Part shown: positions 21,900-32,935 of the stretch, piece by piece
Layout of the letters: each line of letters begins with the position of its first letter
Position numbering within the stretch: the stretch's first letter is position 1
Source of the DNA: Limnanthes douglasii subsp. nivea
Lineage: Eukaryota > Streptophyta > Magnoliopsida > Brassicales > Limnanthaceae
Direction: 5' to 3'
DNA: 64,000 nt
Assembly (NCBI GenBank): GCA_036936605.1
Contig: JAUPFV010000002.1
Span: 129,688,376 to 129,752,375 of the forward strand
Program-made: the position numbers and the translations under genes
The notes under the pieces: generated by a model
Told to the model about the DNA's origin: nothing
The model's input: only the letters and a program-made list of their open reading frames with translations
Databases searched by the model: none

Positions 21900-23160
21900 C
21901 ATTAATCTTTTTTACTAAAAACTCGCACAATAAATGAAAACTTTAAATGATTAAGTTTCAAATTATGTATCATTAGATTATCAAAAGTTTCCAATAATAC
22001 TTGTATATGCATATCTTTATCATTATTCTTTACAATTTTACCGTCAATATAAGCTTCAATATTTTCCTAGTTGTTTTGCACAAATACGATTGATGAGGCT
22101 TTGATATGCTGATCCAACATTTTTATGCAAACGACACTACCTAATAACAATATAACCCCTATTAATCATAAATGTTATATGTTATTCATCTTTAATATTC
22201 ATATTTATTTGATTATACCTTGAATATGCATCCATAAATGAGAAAAACTCATAACCCTATGCAACATCCACTAATTGATCAATACGATGTAAAGTGAAAC
22301 AATCCTTTAGACAAGCTTTATTACTATATATAAAATCTACACAAATCCTCCATTGATCATATTTTTTTTTTACCAAAAAATGATTTTCTACCCACGTCGG
22401 ATACTTGGAATATCTTATATGGCATACATTAAGTAGTGTTTCAAATTCTTTTACTATAACGCCAAGTTTCTCTAAAAAAAATACTATTATTTTTTTATAA
22501 ATTGGCTTTAATCTCTTATCGACAACTAATTTATGACATTGGCAGTTAATTGGCAATTGCGAGTTGCTTGATTGTAGATCTTTTTATTGTGTGGAATAAA
22601 CATCATCATATGAGGTTTGTAAGTAACTATATTCGTTGTATTATTATAAATTATCGCAATTCCATCTATAATGGTATAGACCTCTTATTTGCATTATCAT
22701 TATATGAAAATCTAGTCCAGTTAAGTTGTATTTTTCACAAGCTCTTCCTTATTTAAATTTTCATATCTTATTGTATTAGATTTTTTTTCGTTAATCTTGA
22801 ACTTTACCCAACATAATTTCCTCTCGTTTTACACTATCTAATTTAATGAACATTTATGATCTTCTTAATAAATCTCTCATATTATCTATTGAAAATTTAA
22901 TGAGTACCTCTAACAATTGATTATTCAAAAGAATCCCTCTCTTAAAAGAAGCCAAATCAACCCTATATTTATATATTTATAAACCATTCATTTCATGAAC
23001 AAATCTTTTAACACAATTTCTCAAAGTTTTAGTTATTTTTTTAAACAAAGTCATGATATAATTACCATCATTTTTAATAATTTTGCTTCCAATAAATTGA
23101 CTTATAAATGCATACCAAAGTTCTCCTAAATTAGAAATTGATCCAAAATATTATAGAAAA
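21900..23160 (-). pseudogene. gag and RT remnants of the decayed Tat relic
   Basis: The longest open piece, 22556-22257, aligns residue for residue with the region of copy A running from ADIISHHL to RIDQLVD. Downstream, SFMDAYSRYNQIN and NVGSAYQSLIN match FMDAFSGYNQIQ and NAGATYQRLVN. The catalytic motif is read as YIDG, so it is inactive. No protease motif was recognised between gag and RT. Confidence 0.75.
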
Positions 23161-24067
23161 AACTTGACAAAGAAGATTATCACGAGGATTAAGCCCCAAC
23201 ATTGTATTACGAAACTAATCTAATGATGTTCAAGATCCTGATTACTGTCATACTTATCTATTATATACATATCAATTGTTTTAGATAATTCATCATCTAA
23301 AACATTATGAGACAATGATGATTTTGTCAAAGTATACGATGCTAACTTTGGAATTTTAAATGTTTGTTGGTGTAATTCAAACATTTGTTTTTCTTTTTGT
23401 TAACTTTTTTTATACATTACTTTATTACTAGAATGTTTGTTATTACTATCATATATCTTTACTTCATTTCGAATTATGTTATCACTCACACACAAATTCA
23501 CTTAATTATTATTATCATTGGTCATTACTTTCTGAATTAATAACTATAACACCTTAGACATTTGTTTCATTATTGATCTTATTTTCTCATATCTTTAGAC
23601 TTGTAATAAATTAGACTTATTTTACCTTTAACATAGCTTGTTTAGTTATATTTCTCATACATTTGAGGATTTCCATCGTTACTAAATACATTACCTCGTG
23701 TTTAGGATATAATAGTTGGAGAACACGTTAATATTATTAAAGAACTATCGAGTATTTCATTGTTCTCAAAAGCTGGCAAAGTAATGCATTAACACCAGAT
23801 AATTATCATGTAATTCATCATTCCCATAAGTTGACGAGATAACATTAACCTTTCATGAATTAATAATTTGAGATCTACGATGACCTCATACTTCAGTGTT
23901 TTCTGAAGCTGCAGAAACAACATTAAAAATTTATAGAATAAAAAATAAAGATCCATGAACAAGACATTCATACAACATGTATATGTCTATCATTGAGTGA
24001 TTTAATACCATTAGTACGATTTGAAACTTAGCGAATCTTTTTCTTGCAAATGACGCAAAAAATATGA

Positions 24068-24578
24068 TGAGGTAAAACCTCATCAAAGTAAACGGTGATG
24101 CTTATAGGGACTGAACTAATCAAGAAATATAGATGAACAATTAATCCTTTTTATTACTAAAAAATATACATCATTAAATTAAGGTTTACATCCTTATTTA
24201 TAGGGTTTATCATACATGAAAAATGAATGAATGGATACCACATGTTTATAAGGACGCATGGATTAATCTAAGACATAACCTACTACAAATATGACTAAAA
24301 ATCCCTATAATCTAGGTATGGTATTTGCATTATATTAAAGAAATTAGATAAAAGTTTCTTGAATTATATTATATCTTCAAAGTCTATCATATTTGTCTCA
24401 TCTAAACAATTTTACCATGCAACTTAGTAACCTCGTTTTATATTTCATTTGTTTTATTTATAACCTTATATCATCTAACCTTTTATAATAATATATTACA
24501 TTTGTCTTTTTTATAACCTTATAGTAACCTTGTTTTATATTTCATTTGTCTTGTTTGTAACCTTGTTTTAGTCCGTCA
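24068..24578 (-). repeat. Possible LTR of the decayed Tat relic
   Basis: Its minus-strand start TGACGGACT is weakly like TGATGAGTCC, a TATA box is at about 24203-24196, and its end CCTCA is followed by a leader like that of copy C. There is no second copy in the window to confirm the boundaries. Confidence 0.4.
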
Positions 24579-24592
24579 TATATTTAACTAGT

Positions 24593-25203
24593 TGTTGCTA
24601 GAATATATTTATTTAATATATTTTTAGACCGACATGCTAAATAAATATATTCAGTCATTGTCTTAAAAAAGTTTAAATCAAAAGTAATCGAGTTAATTAT
24701 TTAATTAACTAAATTGGACCTATGGGTGTAAAGACATTATGGGCCTAAGTGTGGTATTTGAGTTGAATTTGGGCATTGTGATGAAATGGCCCAAATCTCA
24801 ACACTTGCCACAACTAATAAATTATAGAATAAATTGAATTTTCAATTTATTGGGTTATGGTCCCCGACACAAATAAGTATTAAAGGATGTGTTTTAAAAT
24901 GTTAGACTTCACTTTGTAAAGACTATACGCAAGGGGTAAGGTTAAAAATTTCATCATCCTAAACCCTAAACACAAATCTGCCACTTCCGACAGTGTCTGG
25001 AAAACCAAACCCTTTTCTTTTCTAACTTGGTTCTGCAGGTTCTTTCAGGTTCATCTACATAATCGTTAATGAACGAAAATAAATAAAATACAAGATGGAT
25101 AGTAGCATGAAAATCCATGAGTAATCTATTCTCGTTTATTCATTAAGTAAATCTAAACAAGGGGTTTAAATATTTTCCACATTTTTTTAAATATTTAATT
25201 TAA
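24593..25203 (+). repeat. 5' LTR of copia element
   Basis: It starts TGTTGCTAGAATATATT; the end is uncertain by several bases. It is followed at 25209-25220 by TGACATCAGACC, a decayed match to the tRNA-Met primer site TGGTATCAGAGC typical of copia elements. Confidence 0.8.
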
Positions 25204-25208
25204 GTAAA

Positions 25209-25220
25209 TGACATCAGACC
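25209..25220 (+). other. Decayed tRNA-Met primer-binding site
   Basis: TGACATCAGACC matches TGGTATCAGAGC at 9 of 12 positions and sits just after the 5' LTR. Confidence 0.55.
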
Positions 25221-25639
25221 TTTGAAAGGTCGCATTGGTACTTATGAAATTAAAATAATGATAATAGTATTTTTCTTAAACTCATAAAATTGCATGTTAG
25301 TACAATTTGCTCTATGATATCTATTATTGAGAATTTTATGTTTTACATGTATTTTCCATGATCATGCATATGTTTTCAGTTATATTTCAAGATGATAAAT
25401 GAGCTTTGTGTGTTGTTTGTTCTTATTATGGTGTCAACTGGTTACAATCTATTGAGGAAATCGTCCATCCATGCTGGATTGTTCAGACTTCCAATTATGG
25501 AAGAAATATACGTTGCTATTTTTTGTACATGATTATGACCATGCAATGTCAACTCCCAAACCCCCCTTAGTCCAGAAAGTACACTGGAGGAAACTAAGGC
25601 AAATAAAAGGTGGAAAAAGTCAAGTAAGTTAAGCATGAC

Positions 25640-28560
25640 ACTCTTGTTACAAATGATACCCGTAGCATTACGTGGGGCTGTCCCAGAAGGTGTTACTACT
25701 GCCTCGGTCTTTCTCACGGAGGCCAATAAAGCTTTTGCTAAAAAATGAGAAGGTAGAGATGTAGTGTATGCTCATCGAGCTAGATACTAAAAAGTATAAT
25801 GGCAAAGGTAAAATTTGTGAGTACATTATGGGAATGTCTATGATTGGCTAAAAGTTAAAGGAAATCAGTTTACACTTTCATGAGAAATGCATAATGGGGT
25901 TCACATTTCATTCGCTGTCATACCAGTTTAAGTATTTCTAGTCCATCTATAACTGCATGCGGAAAAATGGAATATCAATGAGTTGATTTCCCACGCTGCA
26001 CAAGAGGAGTAAAAATTAAAAGCATAACAACTCAGATTAATGTGATTACAACTGCAAAAGGGTAAGCGAAAGGCAAAAGGCAGAGGATCGTGCTAAGGTC
26101 TACTCAAGAATCAACTCATGAGGTCGTAGAGAAGTTCAAATATTTTAGGACTTAAGTTGCAAAAATAACTCCATATGAACATTAAGACCGTTAGATTTGA
26201 CCGTGGTAATGATTACTATGACACATATGATGGGTCAAATGATCAACGTCAAGGACCTTTTACTAAATACCTATAAAATTGTGGCATAGTCCCTCAATAC
26301 ACAATGTCGGGTTCACCCCGCATGAATAGTATATTTGGGAGACTGAATCAGATACTAAATATATGGTTAGAAGTATGATAAGTCACCCATCTCTATCATT
26401 ATCTCTATAGAGGAAAACTATCAAATGTGCCGTTTATATACTTAAATGAGTCCCTACTAAGGAGACTGCTATGATCCTAGTTGAGTTTTGGAGTGGGTGT
26501 AGACCCAATTCAAAGCATCTGCATGTGTGGGGTTGTCCAGCTGAGGTGAAGCCTTACAAACCTCAAGAAAATGAAATAGACCTAAAACAGTTAATTCTTT
26601 CTTCATAGGTTATTCCGAACATTCCAAAAGGTTTAAGTTTTATGATTCTCCCAGTGGTACAATATTTGAGACAAGAACGACCAAGTTTCCAAATGATGTT
26701 GAGTTTAGGAGGGGGGGGGGAGAATAAATAAATATATTTTGATTTTGAGGAATAATCCATAGAGATTCATGAATATTTTAATAAGGATACTCACGTATTA
26801 GAAAATTGGGTTGTAATGCCAATTATTTTGGTCCCTTTAAAATAAGACAATTCTCATATTAACATTGATGCTCCACTTGAGGGTTCTAACCGTGACACGG
26901 ATATGGTCTAGGTAACACAAGAAGAACCTCAAGATAATCTTCCACAAAGGAATTAAAATGACATTTTTCATAATGATCAAACTTTAGTTCCTCAAGAAGT
27001 GCAACAATAAGAAATATTGCCCTTAATAAGGTCTACGAGAGAAATAAAGAGTACTATAGGTCCAAAGTTTATTGTATATCTTCAAGAACATGATGAGTTA
27101 TATGCCGGAACTGTAGATGATCCCTGATCCTACAAACAGGCCATGGCAAGATCTGACTCCCATAAGTGGATTTACGCTATGAAGGACGAGTATAAATCAA
27201 TGTAGGACAATGCGGTATGCGATCTTATCCCATTACCTGAAGGGAAAAAATAATTTGTTGTAAATTGGTTTACAAAACCAAACGCGGTTCTTTGGGTAAT
27301 GTGGAAAGACATAAAAGATGTCTTGTAGTGAGAGGTTATACTCAGCGTAAAATGATTAATTTTAAAGAAACCTTCGTTCCGGTATCGATGAAAGATTCAT
27401 TTAAAATAATCATGGCGTTAGTTGCACATTTTAACCTTAAGCTTCATATGATGAATGTTAAGACCGTTTTTCTTAATGGTAATATTGAGGAAACGGTCTA
27501 TATGGTGCAACCAGAACACTTTATGGAAAATAACTCAAAAGATCTGGTTTGTAGGCTTAATAAATTTATTTGATGGGCTTAAACAAACTTCTCGTTAATG
27601 GTATCATAAATTCCTTAAGGTGATAGTCAGTTATGACTTTGAGATCAACTCGGTTAAAGAATGTATGTATCACAAGTTCAATTGGAGTAATTTCATATTT
27701 CTCATATTATGTATGGATGATATATTGTTTGCCTCGAACAATAAGAAATTCGTACACACTACAAAAGGATTTCTATTATACAAGTTTGATATAAATGATC
27801 TTAGTGATGTAAATTTTGTGTTTAGAATCCAGATACATCAAGATCACTTTCATGGTATTCTTAGATTATCCCCGAAAGACATACATTGAAAGTGTGTTAC
27901 AACTTAGGGATTACGCAGATTGCAAACTTCTAAGTACCCATATAGCAGAGGGTGACAGACTTAGCCTACCGATTTCCTAAGGCAAAACTTGAGATTGAGG
28001 AAATGAAAATGGTCCATTATGCTTTGGAGGGTTGGGAGTTTGATGTACGCTCAAGTTTGTACTAGGCCAGACATTGCCTTTGTTGTAAATATATTGGGAA
28101 GATATGTTAGTAACCCATGTATGGATCACTGGAAGTCAGTTAAAAGGGTACTCCTTTATTCGTAAGGAACAGAATGGCACACATTGACATATGTGAAGTC
28201 GGATAAACTAGAGATCATTGGGTATTTTGACTCAAATTTTGGTGGATGTATATACACACTAAAGAGCACGTCTGGAAACATATTCTTATTGGAGGTGCAA
28301 TATCCTGGAAAAAGTGTAAAGTAAACACTTATTGCACCTTCCAACATGGTGGGAGAATGTGTTACGTGCTTTGAGGCTTCGAACCGGTAATTGTGGCTGC
28401 AAAATTCCGCAGTGCAATACTCTAACAGGTTCAAGAACTCGTATGGTTCCAAACACATAGACATAAAGTTCTTATATGTTAATGAGATAATTCAGATGGG
28501 TCAGATATATATAGTGCACATCAACACAAACTTTATGATAGCAAATCCTCTAATAAATGA
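25640..28560 (+). pseudogene. copia gag-pol remnant
   Basis: A gag piece is at about 25790-26030. Integrase: a fragment near 26270-26320 (GIVPQYTMSGSP), then HLHVWGCPAEVKPYKPQ at about 26510. RT: KWIYAMKDEYKSM at about 27160, then 27265-27573 with GYTQRKMINFKETFVPVSM, MMNVKTVFLNGNIEETVYM and QPEHF, and LCMDDILFASN near 27700. RNase H traces follow to about 28560. Frames change repeatedly and stops are frequent. The lineage within copia was not assigned. Confidence 0.85.
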
Positions 28561-29010
28561 GTTTTAGCCTAATTGTTTCCAGAGACACACCAGTAGTATG
28601 GGTGTAGTTAATTTAGAGGGTTGTTAGTTTCAGTGGGAGAGTTTGTAATATGATCTGATGTTATATTTTGTAATAATGTGCATAAATTTTATTGAAATAT
28701 ATATATGCTTGAAAATAATTATTGATATATGTAATGTATTGGATCTCCAAAGGTATGAACCATTTAAGAGTAGATATGTACGATTACAAGCCATATTACT
28801 CTTAGGCCACGCTCCATAATTGGCTAAAGTAATTTATTAATAATGGTAATGTGATTAATGTTGCATCATATTGTTCACATTACGAGAAATAAGTCTTTAG
28901 TCCTTTATTGTATCCTATCATGTATGGGGTTGTACCGTTTACCCATTGACAATGAATAAAGGGATCCTATAAAAGCTGAACATATATTCTTGAGTAGCAT
29001 GTGGTGGTCC

Positions 29011-29020
29011 AAGTAAGAGA
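29011..29020 (+). other. Polypurine tract of copia element
   Basis: AAGTAAGAGA lies immediately before the TTGTTGG of the 3' LTR, a mutated form of the usual copia purine tract. Confidence 0.5.
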
Positions 29021-29021
29021 T

Positions 29022-29636
29022 TGTTGGAATATATTCATTTAATGTATTTTTGGGTCGATAATAATTTGGATCGTCATGTAAAATAAACATATTCGGTCAT
29101 TGTATTAAGAAAGTCCAAATTAAAATTAATCGAGTTAATTATTATGGGTGTAAATGCGTTACGGGCTCAAGTGTGGTACCCGAGTTGAATTTGGGCACTG
29201 TGATGATGAGGGCCTAAATCTCAACACTTAATCTTGAACCAATAAATCAAGAAATAAATTGAATTATCAATTCATCGGGTTATGGTCTCCGTACATAAGG
29301 AAGTATTAAATGATGAGTTTTTCAATGTTGAGCTTCGTATTGTAAATACTATAAGTAATGGGATAGGTTTAAGAATTTCATCATCTTAAACCTTAAACAC
29401 AAATTTGTTGCTTTCTACAATGTCTGGAAAACCAAACTCTTTTCTTTTCTAACTTGGTTCTGCAGGGTCTTTCAAGTTCATCAATAGAATCGTTAAGGAA
29501 TGAAAAGGAACAAAAAGGAACAAAACACAAGATGGATAGCAGCAGGTAAATCAGTGAGTAATCTATTTTTTTTATTCATTACTCCAATCTAAACAAAGGG
29601 TTTAATTATTTTCCGTACTTTTGTTATATTTAATTT
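29022..29636 (+). repeat. 3' LTR of copia element
   Basis: It starts TGTTGGAATATATTC and ends near TATATTTAATTT; homologous along its length to 24593-25203 with many substitutions and small indels. Confidence 0.8.
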
Positions 29637-30850
29637 GATGCGATATCAAAATTAAATAAAACAGTTTTAACTCTTCATTTTTATCACCTTTTAATATTCA
29701 CCATTTATCTAAGATTCCAAACTCTTTTAATCATTACTCATTTTTTTTATTCCTTCTCTTGAAGCCTTTAGTTCGTCATAATTATTAATATGTTGTACAT
29801 TTTATTTTATTTTGATTATTTATTTTTTATGTATCGATATCAAAGCTCATCATGTTATTTAGTTCTCCATTATCATTATTATTATATGATAACTCCCTCA
29901 TACATATTATTTGGTATTAGTTTTTGGAACTACTAAACAAAATCCAAAATATTCCATATAATGGTACTAAAAAAACCAAAATTAGTTCTTACAATTATTA
30001 TTTTTTGACATTTTTACCCTTGTTTTGAAATACCCTGTATAAATTTAATTACTCCGTTAAGTTACCATTATTTTTTTGAATTTTTATTTCTCCCTTCTCT
30101 CTACTTTTTCTCTCCAAACATAAAATGTTTTCACCTAAAATTAAAGGAATTAAAACTAAAACTAAAAAAGTTAAAACTAAAACATTTAATTACTTATTTG
30201 CAAAACAAAAAACATATTTATATATTAGTTGTTAGAAAAGTTTCGCAAATCACTATTATTGTTTTATTTTACTATATGTTGATATTATTTTTATTTTATA
30301 TTTGTCTTTAGTTAATGATAACGCAGTAAAAAAATTATGAAAAAGACAAAATTAAAAGATGAATGTTAAGAAGTTAAAAAAATTCGATACACGTCAATCT
30401 ACCAAATGCCATGGCGAACACAAAGTTAAATTACATTTTCAGAAAGACAGAAAGATCAGAAAGTTGTATACCTCTTATATGTCCATGTTGGTGCGTAGAA
30501 AAATAGATTTTCTTACCATATCGGCTATGATTTTTAAATTCATATAGTTTAAAAAATAGAGTTTCGACGAGTTTAAGTTTTGAGTTTTTATGATTTTAAT
30601 AAATTTTATAAAATAAAATGTTACGTTAGATTGGATTTTTCGGTTTTGTAACTTTATAAAATATTTAATGACATAAAACATAATTAAATAAAATTTTAAA
30701 AGATTTGATTTTTTTTATGAGAGACAATTTTATAATTACAATCCGAATAGTTTCAACCCTTCTTTTCACCATTCCCGTCAGTTTATTCCATCATATTTAC
30801 TTTATGTATAAAAGAATAGTTCTCGTGGATATATCATTATCGCTAAGAGT
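29637..30850. other. AT-rich spacer, nothing recognised
   Basis: It contains long A/T runs and short reading frames only; I see no domain, RNA gene or clear repeat boundary. Confidence 0.5.
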
Positions 30851-31713
30851 GAAGCTATTTCCTTCATAAGATTTTTTATTTCCTCCATATTTCAAAAAAT
30901 ACTCCACTTTGTTATTTCCTCCATAAAGAAAATTATTAATTTATCATTTTTGTAAAATTTTACTCCAAAGACTCATATTTACCTTCTTCTCGAGCACCAC
31001 CAAAACACCATACCTACCTTAATTTTTTTTCCAGTAATCTTCTACCCACATATTTACTTTCACCCATAAGTTCTAAACCTATCAATATAAATATACATCC
31101 ATCACCTCTTTTAACGAGAAAATAAACCGAGAAAAAACCTAGCCACCACTTTCGATTGAAGCAATCTATCAAAGGTAAAAATCTCTCATAAGTCTTTGTT
31201 TTATCTATCGGTTGACAAGAGTTCTAGGAATTCAGTTGTACTCTGCATAGGGAGTTCCGCGAACTTGATATGCAGAAAAATTTGCAGTTTCCGGAACTCT
31301 CTTGGTATGATTTTTTTAAATTGTTTTCCTGTATATTGAGTTCGAAGACCAGATTTCTGTTTTTTAGTATCGAATTACTTTTATAAAACTCTGGATTTTT
31401 TTTTGATTTGTTTATTTTTTTAAAAAACTTTAACTTGTTTTTTATTCCCAACTCTATGATTTTTGTTTGTTTCCATTTTTACAAGATTAAATTATCTTGT
31501 TGGTTGAGTTGGTAATGTTATGAGGTGTTGAATCTTTGGTTTGGGTGTCTTCCTTTTCTATGATTAATTTTTAAGAAATTTAATTTTTTTGGTTTAAAGG
31601 TTTAATTTTAAAAGTCAAATGATATATGTTGGCTGTAATTTGACTTAATGATGTCTTTGTTGTAATAAGCGTCAGATAGTGCATAGTGGCATCAAAATAT
31701 AAATTAGAAAGTA

Positions 31714-32122
31714 GGCTTTGAACAATAACTCGTCCCTGGACTATCGACTTTGGTGACAGATAGTCCCTGGACTTTCAAAAGTCCGTTCGTAGTCCCTGGA
31801 CTATCCAGTTTGGTGACATATAGTCTATGGACTTTCAAAAGTCCGTTGGTAGTCTCTAGACTATCCAGTTTGGATAAAGTTAGTCCCATGCGCATGTTTA
31901 TTAAGGGGACTAATTTTATAAAAAATAGAAAGTCAAAGGACTAAATTTATTGATAATGAATAGTTGAATGACTATCTGTCACAAAAATTGATAGTCAACA
32001 CATGCAAGGGGATTAACTTTATCCAAACTGGATAGTCGAGGGACTACGAACGGACTTTTGAAAGTCCAGGGACTATCTGTCACCAAGTGCGATAGTCCAG
32101 GGACGAGTTACTGTTCAAAGTC
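31714..32122. mobile_element. Mutator-like MITE with 10-bp target duplication
   Basis: It is flanked by TTAGAAAGTA on both sides (31704-31713 and 32123-32132). The terminal inverted repeats begin G(G/A)CTTTGAACA(A/G)TAACTCG, and complementarity extends inward through GTCCCTGGACTATCG and repeated subterminal motifs, so the arms could fold. It is too short to code. A 9-10 bp duplication is typical of Mutator-like elements. Confidence 0.8.
31751..31870. repeat. 60-bp tandem duplication in the MITE left arm
   Basis: Two copies of exactly 60 bp (31751-31810 and 31811-31870) beginning TGGTGACA and ending TATCCAGTT, with seven or so differences. The right arm holds only one copy, so the arms are unequal. 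Confidence 0.8.
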
Positions 32123-32488
32123 TTAGAAAGTATATTAAAGACAAAAAGATAAAAGCATGTGTACAATAATTTTTTAGAAATTTAATATGGAGGAAATAAT
32201 AAAACTTATGGGAGAAATAACTTCGTTCTACTGCTATGTGATTTTGTTTAATTAAAATACTTTTATTTATTTAAAATTAATTACACTAAAGTGTATCAAG
32301 ATAGTCCTGAAAGAAAATAACACAATAAAATAACCCCCAAATTACATGAACACACCCAACACTCAGAGACGGTCTTCAAGATTAAATTCGATTGAGATTT
32401 TAGAGAACAGCTACAACAAGAAGATTTCAACAGAGAAAGTCGAGCCAGATTCTGAAGAAGATTCACAGCAAAACTAAGCTTTGATACG

Positions 32489-32696
32489 GAGCAAGAGAGA
32501 AGAAGCACACAGAGATCAACTTTCTGATAGTTTGAAGATCGATCCCAAATTCCTTAGGCAAACTAATTCTACAAGTACCCATTTTTGAAAAAGAGCAAAA
32601 GAGAAGAAGCTCAAGGAGATCTACTTTCAGATAGCTTGAAGATCGTTTCCAAATTCCTTGTGCAAGTTGATTATACAGAAACCCATTATGGATTCG
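32489..32696. repeat. 104-bp tandem duplication in LINE-2 3' region
   Basis: GAGCAAGAGAGAAGAAGC (32489) and GAGCAAAAGAGAAGAAGC (32593) open two copies that continue through TTGAAGATCG, CCAAATTCCTT and ACCCATT. Confidence 0.75.
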
Positions 32697-32935
32697 ATTT
32701 AAAAGACGATATCTATGAGCAATTAGATAATGCATGGCGAAGAAGATGACTCCACTCCATAGGATGATTCTCTCTTGACTTAGCAAACCAGCAACCAAGC
32801 AGATCCTCAACCAGCGTTTGTGTACCTCTTCCTCCAGCGATGACTTCCGAATTCTAAAAATTGTACCTGATTACCGAAGATGAAAATATGCAATCGTCAA
32901 GTGATGCTTGTTGCCTAATGTTAGATAAAGTTGCT

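Larger units (their letters stand above)
21880..24578 (-). mobile_element. Highly decayed Tat-like gypsy relic
   Basis: On the minus strand, from right to left: a probable LTR (24578-24068) with CTATAAATAAGG near 24200, then an LTR end and leader resembling copy C (TTTTACCTCATCATATT against TTTATCCTCATCAAATT). Next come gag remnants (about 23160-22960; LWYAFISQFIGSKIIKNDG matches WVAFRRQFVGSKELKGNGD) and RT remnants (22600-21900; QWRICVDFIYSNKACLKDCF, HRIDQLVDVA, then an AYIDG-like motif). Many stops and AT-biased substitutions indicate great age. The copia LTR starts just to the right, at 24593. Confidence 0.72.
24593..29636 (+). mobile_element. Decayed Ty1/copia retrotransposon with both LTRs
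   Basis: LTRs of about 611 and 615 bp (24593-25203 and 29022-29636) share start TGTTG, the stretch AATCGAGTTAATTATT, TGGAAAACCAAAC and GGTTCTGCAGG. Between them lie gag, integrase, RT and RNase H in copia order, all with many stops. The LTRs are visibly diverged from one another, so the insertion is old. No target duplication was evident. Confidence 0.88.
30851..32224. mobile_element. Probable DNA element with about 50-bp inverted ends
   Basis: The left end GAAGCTATTTCCTTCATAAG (30851 on) matches the reverse complement of the right end (GAAGTTATTTCTCCCATAAG, ending at 32224). The match continues through TATTTCCTCCATAT to about 50 bp, imperfect. The interior has a gene-5'-end look near 31090-31180: TATAAATA, an AAACCTAGCC stretch and a GTAAAAAT donor-like site. 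No transposase was seen and no flanking duplication was found. A 409-bp MITE is inserted inside. Confidence 0.45.

Noticed and set aside
25442..25726. 94-codon minus-strand frame inside the copia element
   Set aside because: It opposes the gag region and shows no domain; the plus strand explains the sequence.
24593..29636. Target duplication of the copia element
   Set aside because: Bases next to the inferred ends (CTAGT and GATGC) do not match; boundaries are uncertain by several bases, so none is claimed.
31704..32132. Short palindromic repeats that could be taken for a CRISPR-like array
   Set aside because: They are arms of one fold-back MITE with a target duplication, in a plant genome.
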